NCBI RefSeq assembly: GCF_000282355.1
Contig: NZ_AKJL01000007.1
Coordinates: forward strand, 1-32,138
DNA: 32,138 nucleotides
From: Pseudomonas sp. GM49
GTDB lineage: Bacteria > Pseudomonadota > Gammaproteobacteria > Pseudomonadales > Pseudomonadaceae
Reading direction: 5' to 3'
Below are positions 8,182 through 16,588 of this stretch, piece after piece (positions within the stretch are counted from its first letter, which is position 1; each line of letters starts with the position of its first letter). The notes under the pieces were generated by a model. That model made no database searches, was not told where the DNA came from, and saw only the letters and a program-made list of their open reading frames with translations. A program made the translations under genes and the position numbers.

Positions 8182-8295
8182 CACGCTGCGATTTCAATGC
8201 GCAAAAACCACAGGTCGTGGGGGCTCTGAACTGCCATCCTAGTGCCGATAACGGACAGGATTGCTCGAGCGCAGCTATCGGGCCAGAGCCTTGCG

Positions 8296-8301
8296 TATAC
8301 T
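8296..8301 (+). promoter_or_regulatory. Candidate -10 box of the sensor kinase gene
   Basis: TATACT matches the sigma-70 -10 consensus at 5 of 6 positions, about 40 bases before the ATG at 8343. No convincing -35 box lies 16-18 bases upstream, which would fit an activator-dependent promoter. Confidence 0.35.
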
Positions 8302-8342
8302 CACCGGCTCAGCCCGAAATGAATCTTCAGCGGTGATTGTTC

Positions 8343-11300
8343 ATGCCCAGCAGCTCTCTCTCAGCATCCGGTTCCCACAGTCCTGATGTCTCACACGATG
8401 AAGCCTGGCTTGAGCGTTGCACCTTCGCAATACTGCGCCGGGAAAACGACCTGACCTGGTTCACGCTCCAGGATCGGCAATCGGGAACACGTTGGCTCGC
8501 CGCCCGGGCGCCGATTCAGCGGCCTGCCGTATGCCAGCGGCTGGAGCGCGATTTTCACCTGCGCCTGGATCCGGCCTGGGCGATTGCCCCTGTCGCGTTC
8601 ATCCGCTCGGCCGAGGGGCCTTTGTTGATCTATCCCACGCATGGGGCGCCGCTGACTGATTTGATTGGTGACACAGGGATGCCACTGGCGCGCGTGCTGG
8701 TCATCGCGGTAAGTGCGGCCAACGCGCTCGCGAGCGCCCAGAAGATGGGCGTGCGACATGCCAGTCTGTTACCCCACCACTTGGTGGTGGACGCCGCTGA
8801 CTCGGTCAGACTCCTGAGTTTTCACAGCCATGCCGGGGAGACGCCTGCCGTTGAACTGCCCGGCCTGGAGCAATGGCCTTATCTGGCCCCCGAGCAAGTG
8901 CGTCGCGATGCCGCCAATTTTGACGCGCGCAGCGATGTCTACGCGCTGACCGCGATTCTTTATCAAGCGCTGACCGGCCGACTGCCGCTCACCGCCCGTG
9001 ACCCGTCCCAATGGCTGCACGTGCACGCCGCTGTCCAGCCGGAATCACCGGCGATTCATGTCACCGATCTACCGGAAGGCATCTGCCGGGTTCTGCTCAA
9101 AGGCCTGGCGAAAGAACCGGGTGCCCGCTACCAGAGTGCCGAATCAATGGCCGCGGATCTGGCCTGGTGCCAACAGCAGTGGCTGGAACATGAGCGTATC
9201 GACGCGTTCCGCCTGGGCGCTTTCGATGCGTTGCCTTCCTTGGCCCGCAGCGATGTGCTGTTCGGTCGAGAGGCCGAACGTACGCAGTTGGTCGAGCTGA
9301 TGCGTCAGGTAGGCAACGATGACATTGCCCGGGTTCTGCTGGTCGGTGGCGCGCCGGGTGCCGGCAAGTCGACGCTGATCCATCAGGGTGTCCGGCCCAT
9401 GGCGCCCGGCTACTGGGCCAGCGGTAAGAGCAATCTGTTGCAGCAGGAAATTCCATTTGCTCCCTTGGCAGAAATCTTCAAGTCGCTGATGACCCAGTTG
9501 CTGGGCAAGCCGGCTCTGGAGCTGCAGACGCTGGGCGAGCAACTGGTCGAACGGCTTAAGGGACGGGGCAGGCTTCTGGTGGAACTGGCGCCCGAGGCCG
9601 AGCTGGTCATCGGGGGCACACCTGAGCTGCCGAACATGCCGGCCCGATATGCGCTCGATCGCGCCAACCGGACCCTGCTCGATGTATTGGAAGTCTTCGC
9701 TCAGCCGGGACGCCCCCTGGTGCTGTTCGTGGATGACGTGCAATGGGCGGACGATTCGACGCTGTCGTTTTTGCAGGCCTTCGTCGCCCGGCGGCCCCGG
9801 CATCTGGTGCTGATCCTGGCGTATCGCGAGGCGGAGTCGCAGGCCCTCGAGCGCGAGGGGGGAGTGCTGGAGGTGCTGGGCCGCGAGCAATCGTTGCCCT
9901 GTGCAAGCGTCATGCTGGGGCCATTGTCGGTGGCCGCGGTCGCGGAGCTGATCGCCGCTGAGCTGGACACTGACCCCAGGGAGATTGAGACGCTCGCGCA
10001 AGTCGTGCATTACAAGACGGCCGGCAATCCTCTGTTCGTCAGCCAAGTGTTGCGCGCATTGATCGATGAACGTCTGGTGCGCTTCGACGTGCAGGGTCGC
10101 CGCTGGGTCTGGAATCAACAGGAGGTGGACGGTTATCGCTACGCCGACAACGTCGCGGACTTGATGGTACTGCGACTCGAACGCCTGTCACCGATGGAGC
10201 GCGAAGTGCTGCGCACGGCCGGCTATGTCGGCGGGCGCTGTGATGAATCACTGCTGTACCGGCTGTTGCCGTGTGAGCTGCAACAGATCACCGATGATGT
10301 GCAAAGCCTGGTCGATTCAGGTTTTCTGCTGCGTGAGCGCGAGCAGCTGGTGTTTCCCCATGACCGTGTACTAGAGGCGGCCTGTCAGCTTGCGGCGCCA
10401 GTGGGACGCGCTGCTGAGCATGCGCGTATCGCGGGCGCCATGCTTGATCATTGGGGCGAGCAGATCCATGAGCGCGTGTTCGAAGTCGCCAGTCAGGTCC
10501 AGCGCATTGACGCCGATGAACTGGAGGCGCATCGCCGCGCCGCGTTCGTCGAACTGTTGGTCGAAGCCGCCGAACGCGCCCGGGATACCGCCGCTGTCGA
10601 GCAGGCCGTGGGCTATCTTCGCACGGCCGAAAGTCTGCTCGGCCAGACGGGTTGGTCGAGCCTCTACACCCAGGCGTTCGCCACCCAATGGTTGGCGGCC
10701 GAGTGCGACATGCTCCTGGCCGATCTGACCGGTGCCCAACGCCGCCTCGACGACTGCCTGACCCATGCCACCACAGCGCTTGACCGCGCGAAATCCTATC
10801 GGTTACTAGCCACCTTGCGCACGCTGCACTCCGATTACGAGGGGGCGATCACCGAGGCGTTGAACGGTCTGGCCCTGCTGGATATTCTCCTTCAGCGCAG
10901 GCCCTCACAGAACGATTTGACCCTGGCATTTACCCAGGTTCGTGAGCTTGTCGGCGCACGCCGCATCGCCGATCTGGTGCATTTGCCCAAGGCCGATGAC
11001 CCGCCTGTCGAAGCGGCCATGGAGTTGCTCAGTACGTTGATTTCTTCATTCTTCGTTGACGACGACATTCGTTTTCTGCATTTGGCGAAAATGGTCGAAC
11101 TCACGCTGCTACATGGCACTACGCCAAGCAGCGGTTACGGTTTTGCCTGGTTTGGCGTGATGATTGCCGAACGCTATGGCGAGTATGTGGACGGGCAGGC
11201 CTTCGCCGAAGTGGCTCTTGAACTGACCGACAAGCACGGCTACGAAGCAGGGCGCACAGGCACGCTGGTGGCGCTCGATCAGGTCAGCCCGTGGACCCGA

Positions 11301-13484
11301 CCGATGGCGTACGCTCGACAGAAGGCGTTCGCCGCATTCGAGTGCGGCCAGGCCGGCGGCGACCTGGGCATGTCCTGTTACGCCTGCAACCACATCGGTT
11401 CCGACCTGCTGTTCATGGGCGAACCCTTGCAAGGGGTGTTGAACGAACTGGAGCATGGGTTGAGGTGGGTGCGGCAATTTCATTACATCGATATCGAGCG
11501 CATCCTGCTGGCGCAACAGGAATTCGCCACCGATCTGCGCGACGGGCGCCTGCATCGGCCGTTGGCCGAACTGGATGGCATCGAACATGACCGTTTCGGC
11601 CCCATCGACCGTACCCGTGTGTCGCAGCCGACGCTGTTCTGGTCGTGGCTGTATTCAGGTATGTCGGCGTTTTATTTCGGCGATATCCCTTACGCATTGC
11701 GACGTTTCGAAGAAGCCGCTGTGCTGGCCTGGTCCATTCCGGCGCATATCAATCTCGCAGATTACTACCTGTTCTACAGCCTGGCGCTGGGCGGTGCGCA
11801 AGCGCCGGGCGAGGTCGCGGAAAAACTGGAAAAACTCGAGCGGCAACGCCTGCGGTTCCTGCCGTGGGTCGAACTCAACCCGACAACCTTCCGCAACAAG
11901 CTGCTGCTGATCGAGGGGGTCATCGCCCGTTTGCGCGGTCAGGAACTGGTAGCTATCCGTTGTTTCGATCAGTCGCAGATCGCTGCGGCGGCGGCCGGCT
12001 TCATCCATGAGCAGGCGCTGGCCCATGAACAGCTGGCCGATATCTGCCTACCCAACGGGCTGGTGTCGGGTGCCAGCCACCACCTGCGTGTCGCGCGCGA
12101 TTGCTACAACCTGTGGGGCGCCGACAGCAAGGCACGTCAATTGGAAACGTTGCACCCGTTTCTGAGTGCGGAGCCGTCGTTCGAGCCGGTCCGGCCTGTG
12201 ACCCAGGTCCGTCTCGATCTTGAAGTGGGGATCGAAGCGGCGCGTGCACTGTCGCAAGAGGTTCTGCTCGAGCGACTGGTCGAAACCCTGATGAATCACT
12301 TGATGATTCAGGCCGGTGCCGACAATGGCGTGCTGATGATCGTCAGCGGCGCCGAACTGCAGCTGGCGGCGACGGCTTCGGTCGAAGCCGGCAATGTACG
12401 GGTCGCTCTGGACGCCGGGCAACCGCTCGAACAGATGGCGCCGGCCTCGGTGCTCAACGCCACGATGCGCACGCGCACGACCCTGGTGCTCGACGATGCC
12501 CGGGCCGATTGTCCCGAGGCCTACAGCGCCGATCTGCAACAGCGCCAGATGCGGTCGGTGTTATGCCTGCCGTTGCTCAAACAAGGCACGTTGATCGGCC
12601 TGGTCTATCTGGAAAATAGCCTGGTCCCCAAGCTGTTCAGCGCCCAGCGCCTGACCATGTTGGAAATTCTCGCCTCTCAGGCCGCGGTGTCACTGCAAAC
12701 CGCCAAGCTGTATGAACAGCTGGTCGAGGACAACCAGCTACGCGCGCAGATGGAAGCGGACTTGCGCAGTTCCCGCGCGGAACTGGCGCGTAGCTCGCAC
12801 CTCAAGGTCATGGGCGAGCTTTCTGCTTCGATTGCCCATGAAATCAGCCAGCCGTTGCTGGGCATCGTGTCCAATGCCTCGGCCAGTCTGCGCTGGCTCA
12901 AGCGTGATCAGCCCGATCTGGAAGAGGCGATTCAGGGGCTGGAAGACATTCGCTCGGATAGCGCCCGCGCCGCGGACATAGTCCAGGCGCTTCGCGCACT
13001 CGCCAAACAGGCGCCGTTGCAACGGTTGCCGGTGCAAATCGATCACTTGATCGCAGAGGTCGTGCGCCTGACCGCCACCGACCTGGCGAACCGCAATGTG
13101 CGCCTGGAGACCCTGCTCGAAGCGCAATGCCCGGTGTCGGTCGACGCGGTGCAGATCCAGCAGGTGGTGTTCAACCTGATCACCAATGCGCTGGAGGCCA
13201 TCGCCGGAGCAGGGTTGCCCAATGGACGCATCATCATCGGCTCAGCGGTGAAGGACGCTCATGTCCAGGTCTGCTTCCAGGACAACGGCCCCGGAATTGA
13301 CGCGCACCAGCGCGAGCAGATCTTCGATGCGTTTTACACCACCAAAGACAGCGGCATGGGAATGGGCCTGGCCATCTGCAGGTCGGTGATCGGCGCGCAC
13401 GGCGGGACGCTGGTGGTCCAGGACAGCGAACAGGGCGCCCGGATTTGCTTCAACCTGCCACTGGCACCGGCCAGCGCCGGATAA
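8343..13484 (+). CDS. Giant hybrid sensor: pseudo Ser/Thr kinase, AAA ATPase, GAF, histidine kinase
   Basis: This 1713-aa multidomain sensor kinase starts at ATG 8343, which has GGTGA 6 bases upstream; a TTG at 8337 is less likely. Residues about 20-290 resemble a Hanks-type kinase with APE (LAPEQVR) and SDVYALTAILYQALTGRLPL intact. The catalytic loop reads HASLLPHHL and the DFG position reads LSF, so it is probably inactive. An AAA_16-type ATPase follows with P-loop GGAPGAGKST (about 336) and Walker B LVLFVDDVQWAD. Then comes a long helical-repeat region, a GAF domain (about 1306-1460), a HisKA domain with SIAHEISQPL (phospho-His about 1499), and HATPase motifs with N-box (about 1608), DNGPGI (about 1648) and GMGMGL (about 1671). 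No membrane segments were seen, so it is cytoplasmic. Its partners are the divergent regulators. Confidence 0.93.
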   Translation: MPSSSLSASGSHSPDVSHDEAWLERCTFAILRRENDLTWFTLQDRQSGTRWLAARAPIQRPAVCQRLERDFHLRLDPAWAIAPVAFIRSAEGPLLIYPTHGAPLTDLIGDTGMPLARVLVIAVSAANALASAQKMGVRHASLLPHHLVVDAADSVRLLSFHSHAGETPAVELPGLEQWPYLAPEQVRRDAANFDARSDVYALTAILYQALTGRLPLTARDPSQWLHVHAAVQPESPAIHVTDLPEGICRVLLKGLAKEPGARYQSAESMAADLAWCQQQWLEHERIDAFRLGAFDALPSLARSDVLFGREAERTQLVELMRQVGNDDIARVLLVGGAPGAGKSTLIHQGVRPMAPGYWASGKSNLLQQEIPFAPLAEIFKSLMTQLLGKPALELQTLGEQLVERLKGRGRLLVELAPEAELVIGGTPELPNMPARYALDRANRTLLDVLEVFAQPGRPLVLFVDDVQWADDSTLSFLQAFVARRPRHLVLILAYREAESQALEREGGVLEVLGREQSLPCASVMLGPLSVAAVAELIAAELDTDPREIETLAQVVHYKTAGNPLFVSQVLRALIDERLVRFDVQGRRWVWNQQEVDGYRYADNVADLMVLRLERLSPMEREVLRTAGYVGGRCDESLLYRLLPCELQQITDDVQSLVDSGFLLREREQLVFPHDRVLEAACQLAAPVGRAAEHARIAGAMLDHWGEQIHERVFEVASQVQRIDADELEAHRRAAFVELLVEAAERARDTAAVEQAVGYLRTAESLLGQTGWSSLYTQAFATQWLAAECDMLLADLTGAQRRLDDCLTHATTALDRAKSYRLLATLRTLHSDYEGAITEALNGLALLDILLQRRPSQNDLTLAFTQVRELVGARRIADLVHLPKADDPPVEAAMELLSTLISSFFVDDDIRFLHLAKMVELTLLHGTTPSSGYGFAWFGVMIAERYGEYVDGQAFAEVALELTDKHGYEAGRTGTLVALDQVSPWTRPMAYARQKAFAAFECGQAGGDLGMSCYACNHIGSDLLFMGEPLQGVLNELEHGLRWVRQFHYIDIERILLAQQEFATDLRDGRLHRPLAELDGIEHDRFGPIDRTRVSQPTLFWSWLYSGMSAFYFGDIPYALRRFEEAAVLAWSIPAHINLADYYLFYSLALGGAQAPGEVAEKLEKLERQRLRFLPWVELNPTTFRNKLLLIEGVIARLRGQELVAIRCFDQSQIAAAAAGFIHEQALAHEQLADICLPNGLVSGASHHLRVARDCYNLWGADSKARQLETLHPFLSAEPSFEPVRPVTQVRLDLEVGIEAARALSQEVLLERLVETLMNHLMIQAGADNGVLMIVSGAELQLAATASVEAGNVRVALDAGQPLEQMAPASVLNATMRTRTTLVLDDARADCPEAYSADLQQRQMRSVLCLPLLKQGTLIGLVYLENSLVPKLFSAQRLTMLEILASQAAVSLQTAKLYEQLVEDNQLRAQMEADLRSSRAELARSSHLKVMGELSASIAHEISQPLLGIVSNASASLRWLKRDQPDLEEAIQGLEDIRSDSARAADIVQALRALAKQAPLQRLPVQIDHLIAEVVRLTATDLANRNVRLETLLEAQCPVSVDAVQIQQVVFNLITNALEAIAGAGLPNGRIIIGSAVKDAHVQVCFQDNGPGIDAHQREQIFDAFYTTKDSGMGMGLAICRSVIGAHGGTLVVQDSEQGARICFNLPLAPASAG

Positions 13485-13505
13485 AAAAAGGCCGCATGAG
13501 CGGCC
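13483..13505 (-). terminator. Intrinsic terminator of the AraC gene
   Basis: On the minus strand a GGCCGC-TCAT-GCGGCC hairpin is followed directly by a run of seven T. It lies 37 bases beyond the AraC stop. The matching A-run overlaps the TAA stop of the sensor gene, so the terminator is packed against the end of the convergent gene. Confidence 0.85.
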
Positions 13506-13541
13506 AAAGGGGAGGAGTTCGTTTTGTCGATCTCGATCAGT

Positions 13542-14039
13542 TCACGCGTGCAGCTCTTGCGCGCGCGACTGTCCCACGCTGTCGACCAGGCTATCGTGAG
13601 TTCTCCAGTTGGGTATGTCCCGATCAATCACTGGTGGCTGGCGAGGGTGGCTCGTTGCATGATCAAAGGCCCGTCGCCATGCCCTGGGAGTCATCCCCTC
13701 CAGGCGGCTGAAGGTGCGGGTGAAATGCGAGTGGTCCGCGAAACCGCATTCATAGACGACATCGGTGATCGGCATCGAGGTGATTAGCAGGCTTTTGGCT
13801 TTTTCGATTTTCATCATCACTAGCCAGCCTTGCGGCGAGTGGCCGGTAACCTTTTTGAACGCCCGGGAAAAATGGCTACGGGACAGGTTGCAGTGTTCGG
13901 CAATCTCGCTGATGCGAACACAGCTGCCCAAGTCACGCAGCATCAGCTCCTTGGCGCGGCGCTCCTGCCAGCCGGACAGGGCACCCAACGGCCGTACAAG
14001 GGTGCATGGATGGTTTGAAATCACCGATTGCGGGTTCAT
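13542..14039 (-). CDS. AraC/XylS-family transcriptional regulator, short form
   Basis: This 165-aa protein is essentially only the two-helix-turn-helix AraC DNA-binding module. The first HTH is ISEIAEHCNLSRSHFSRAFK and the second is ITDVVYECGFADHSHFTRTF, followed by the canonical GMTPRAWR. There are about 35 residues before and 40 after the module, so the usual effector-binding domain is missing. The start at 14039 has an excellent AGGAGA ribosome site. Such short forms may respond through abundance rather than ligand. A PmrA-type box lies about 54 bases upstream of the ATG, suggesting control by a PmrAB-like two-component system, and a terminator follows the gene. It is convergent with the sensor kinase; a functional link is unproven. 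Confidence 0.9.
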   Translation of the reverse strand: MNPQSVISNHPCTLVRPLGALSGWQERRAKELMLRDLGSCVRISEIAEHCNLSRSHFSRAFKKVTGHSPQGWLVMMKIEKAKSLLITSMPITDVVYECGFADHSHFTRTFSRLEGMTPRAWRRAFDHATSHPRQPPVIDRDIPNWRTHDSLVDSVGQSRAQELHA

Positions 14040-14092
14040 GGCGGCTCTCCTGATCGTTCAGGAAAGTCTGTCCGCCGGCGACATTTAAAGTC

Positions 14093-14109
14093 CTTAAGCA
14101 AACCTTAAG
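14093..14109. promoter_or_regulatory. PmrA-type box upstream of the AraC gene
   Basis: CTTAAG-N5-CTTAAG occurs exactly, an 11-base-period direct repeat matching the YTTAAK-N5-YTTAAK site described for PmrA/BasR regulators. It sits 54-70 bases upstream of the AraC start codon, at a promoter-proximal position. Because CTTAAG is itself palindromic the motif reads on both strands, but the only nearby downstream gene is the AraC one. Confidence 0.55.
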
Positions 14110-14232
14110 AGTTCTGAAATCCAGTGTCCATTGCAGTGTGTCCTTCCATGCCGTTCAGCTAGCTATCAATTGTTGGAAGCGAATGCCGAATGACGGCTAT
14201 TGGCTGTGGCTTCAACCGACCCAGGCAGCCCG

Positions 14233-15177
14233 TCAGTAGTCTTGGAGGTGCTTTCCTTTGACCTGTTCATCTGCCCAACCCGGCTGCCGCTCGAATTCCT
14301 CGAACAGCTCGAAAATGGTCGACTTGACCTTCTGCACGGCATTGCTCTCTACAACCGTGTCATGCCAGCACAGCGAAAGATCCCGCTTGAACAGTCGATG
14401 ATCGATCCTGGCCAGCTTGAGCCTGTGTTGCACAAGCTCAACATGGGCTGCGGCCCACGGCAGGATCGTGACACCGAGCTGCGCCTTGACGGCTGAGAAC
14501 AACAGGTCGGTGGAATTGGCCTCGAATTCAACCTCGCATTTCAGGCCGGCCTCCTGCAGTGCAAATTCGACCCGACTGCGAATGGTATTCGGAGCACAGG
14601 GCAGCACCAGCGGCATCTTCGCCAATGCCTCAATCGACACCGGTTCATCCGATAATGAAAATTCCGGCCACGCCACCAGGTACAGCGTTTCGGTTAACAG
14701 CCGCCGGAAAGCCATGCCCCGGGTTTCGACCACATCGACATTCACCGCCAGTGCCACTCGCCCTACCGTGATCATGCGTCCGAGTTCGGCGCTCGGAGAA
14801 TCGATCAATTCCAGCTTGATGCCCGGATAACGGCTGCGAATCCTGCGCGCGAGCGGAATTGCCAGCATACGCGCCGTACTCGACGGCATGCCGACCGAGA
14901 CTTTGCCTTGCGGGAATTCGGCGTCCTGGCGCAGCAGTTCGTGGGTGCCGTCGGCCTGGCGCAGCAGTTCGATGGCATGCCGATAAAGCGTTTGCCCGGC
15001 CGCCGTGGGAACAACGCCATGCACGCTGCGCTCGAGCAGTTGCATGCCCATGTCCTGTTCCAGGTTGCGCATCTGCTGGCTGATGGCTGGCTGCGCGATA
15101 TGCAGCGTTTCACTGGCGCGGGTGATGTTCCCGCACTCGACCACCTTGATGAAATACCGCAACTGGCGCAGGTCCAT
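14233..15177 (-). CDS. LysR-family regulator of the CoA-transferase operon
   Basis: This 314-aa protein has the LysR N-terminal winged HTH (MDLRQLRYFIKVVECGNITRAS, then AQPAISQQMRNLE) and a periplasmic-binding-protein-like effector domain. An in-frame upstream Met at 15228 would add 17 residues; the ATG at 15177 is chosen because it begins the family consensus and follows GGGAGGG at good spacing. It is divergent from the CoA-transferase gene with 181 bases between starts. An ATAT-N7-ATAT LysR-type site lies in that gap. By the usual LysR logic it activates the catabolic operon in response to its substrate or a CoA-ester intermediate and represses itself. Confidence 0.92.
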   Translation of the reverse strand: MDLRQLRYFIKVVECGNITRASETLHIAQPAISQQMRNLEQDMGMQLLERSVHGVVPTAAGQTLYRHAIELLRQADGTHELLRQDAEFPQGKVSVGMPSSTARMLAIPLARRIRSRYPGIKLELIDSPSAELGRMITVGRVALAVNVDVVETRGMAFRRLLTETLYLVAWPEFSLSDEPVSIEALAKMPLVLPCAPNTIRSRVEFALQEAGLKCEVEFEANSTDLLFSAVKAQLGVTILPWAAAHVELVQHRLKLARIDHRLFKRDLSLCWHDTVVESNAVQKVKSTIFELFEEFERQPGWADEQVKGKHLQDY

Positions 15178-15224
15178 GCGTACCCTCCCAAGCCATAGGA
15201 TTTTCTGATGAGTGTAGAGGAATA

Positions 15225-15243
15225 TCATATTTGAAGGATATGA
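15225..15243. promoter_or_regulatory. LysR-type binding site (T-N11-A) in the divergent region
   Basis: TCATAT-N7-ATATGA is a perfect 6-bp inverted repeat containing the ATAT-N7-ATAT core, that is T-N11-A, the standard LysR recognition form. It lies 48 bases upstream of the LysR start and 116 bases upstream of the CoA-transferase start. Confidence 0.55.
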
Positions 15244-15358
15244 GATACGGCGCCTAGACTCGTCTCACAACACGAAGCGCTAACGGTCGTCAAAGGCGAG
15301 TAGCGCTTCAAAGGCCTTGGCGCAATGGCCCGTATTCAACCCTTCAATGGAGAGTCCT

Positions 15359-16588
15359 ATGCAAGCTTTGCAAGGCGTGAAAATCGTCGACCTGAGTCGC
15401 GCACTGTCGGGGCCGTTCTGCACCATGGTGCTGGCAGACCTCGGTGCCGATGTGATCAAGATCGAGCCCGGCCCGACTGGCGATATGAGCCGCACCTGGG
15501 GCCCCTTCGATCGGGGCGTGAGCACCTACTATTTATCGTGTAACCGCAACAAGCGCGGCATGTGCATTGACTTGCGCAATCCCGAAGGGCTGACCACCAT
15601 CCAGCAACTGATCGATGACGCCGACGTCGTCATCGAGAACTTCAAGCCTGGCACGCTGGAAAGCATGGGCCTCGGTTATGAGGTGCTCAGCGCCCGCAAT
15701 CCGCGACTGGTAATGGGCAGCATTAACGCCTTTGGCGCCGACGGGCCGATGAGCAGTTGGCCGGGCTTCGACCAGATCGCCCAAGGCTACTCGGGGCTGA
15801 TGAGCCTGACCGGTTTCGTCGATGGCGACCCGACACGCACCGGCACCGCCATCGGCGATTTGACTTCGGGCATGTGGTTGGTGACAGCGGTGCTGGCCGC
15901 GCTGCTCGAGCGCGAACGCACCGGACGCGGCCAACATGTCAGCACGTCGCTGCTGGCCAGTCTGGTCGGGTTGCTGAGTGTGCACGGCCAACGCTACCTC
16001 AGCCTGGGGGATGTGCCGCGCCGCACCGGCAACGCCCATTCGGTGATTGCACCTTACGGCGTATTCCAGACAAAGGATGGCCCGCTCAATCTGGCGCCGA
16101 TCACCTCGCCCATGTGGGGGCGTTTGTGCGCACTGCTCGATTTGCCCGAGCTGCCGGACGATCCGCGCTTCGCCACCAATGAAGCGAGGGTCGAACGTCG
16201 TGATGAATTGAGAGAGATTCTGGAAAGTCGTTTGAAAACCCGCAGCAAACGCGAGTGGACCTCGCTGTTCGTCGACGCAGGATTACCCGCCGGCCCGATC
16301 AACACACTCGATGAGGTCTTCGACGACCCGCAGGTGCTGCACAGCCAACTGACCGAGACACTCACGCATCCGACACTTGGTGCACTGCGTCAGGTAGTGA
16401 CCCCGGTGTTCTGCGACACTGACAGCGTTGTCAGCCGCCCACCGCCACTGCTTGGCGAACACACGGTCGAAGTATTGCGCGAAGCCGGTTTCGACACTGC
16501 ATCAATCAACGCATTGCTCGCCGCGAAAATAGTGTTCCAGAACTCCGATGACATGACCGGCGCGCAATCGACAGGAGCCACACAATGA
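15359..16588 (+). CDS. Class III CoA-transferase (CaiB/BaiF family)
   Basis: This 409-aa cytoplasmic enzyme moves CoA between carboxylic acids through an aspartyl-CoA thioester. It shows the family features: N-terminal LSRALSGPFCTMVLADLGADVIKIE, NRNKRG, the INAFG segment, and the catalytic Asp in IGDLTSG (about Asp167). The length is normal. A TTG start at 15317 is possible but the ATG at 15359 follows GGAGAG. Its stop overlaps the next gene in ATGA. With a methylmalonyl-CoA decarboxylase and a dicarboxylate carrier beside it, it probably activates malonate or methylmalonate to the CoA ester, perhaps using succinyl-CoA, acetyl-CoA or propionyl-CoA as donor. Substrate assignment is inference; formyl-CoA or carnitine-type substrates belong to the same family. 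Confidence 0.93.
   Translation: MQALQGVKIVDLSRALSGPFCTMVLADLGADVIKIEPGPTGDMSRTWGPFDRGVSTYYLSCNRNKRGMCIDLRNPEGLTTIQQLIDDADVVIENFKPGTLESMGLGYEVLSARNPRLVMGSINAFGADGPMSSWPGFDQIAQGYSGLMSLTGFVDGDPTRTGTAIGDLTSGMWLVTAVLAALLERERTGRGQHVSTSLLASLVGLLSVHGQRYLSLGDVPRRTGNAHSVIAPYGVFQTKDGPLNLAPITSPMWGRLCALLDLPELPDDPRFATNEARVERRDELREILESRLKTRSKREWTSLFVDAGLPAGPINTLDEVFDDPQVLHSQLTETLTHPTLGALRQVVTPVFCDTDSVVSRPPPLLGEHTVEVLREAGFDTASINALLAAKIVFQNSDDMTGAQSTGATQ

Noticed and set aside
8337..8342. TTG at 8337 as the start of the giant sensor gene
   Set aside because: The ATG at 8343 is two codons later and is correctly spaced from GGTGA; the TTG is too close to that ribosome site.
14041..14232. Possible small gene between the AraC and LysR genes
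   Set aside because: No frame with a ribosome site was seen; the interval is explained by the AraC promoter and the PmrA-type box.
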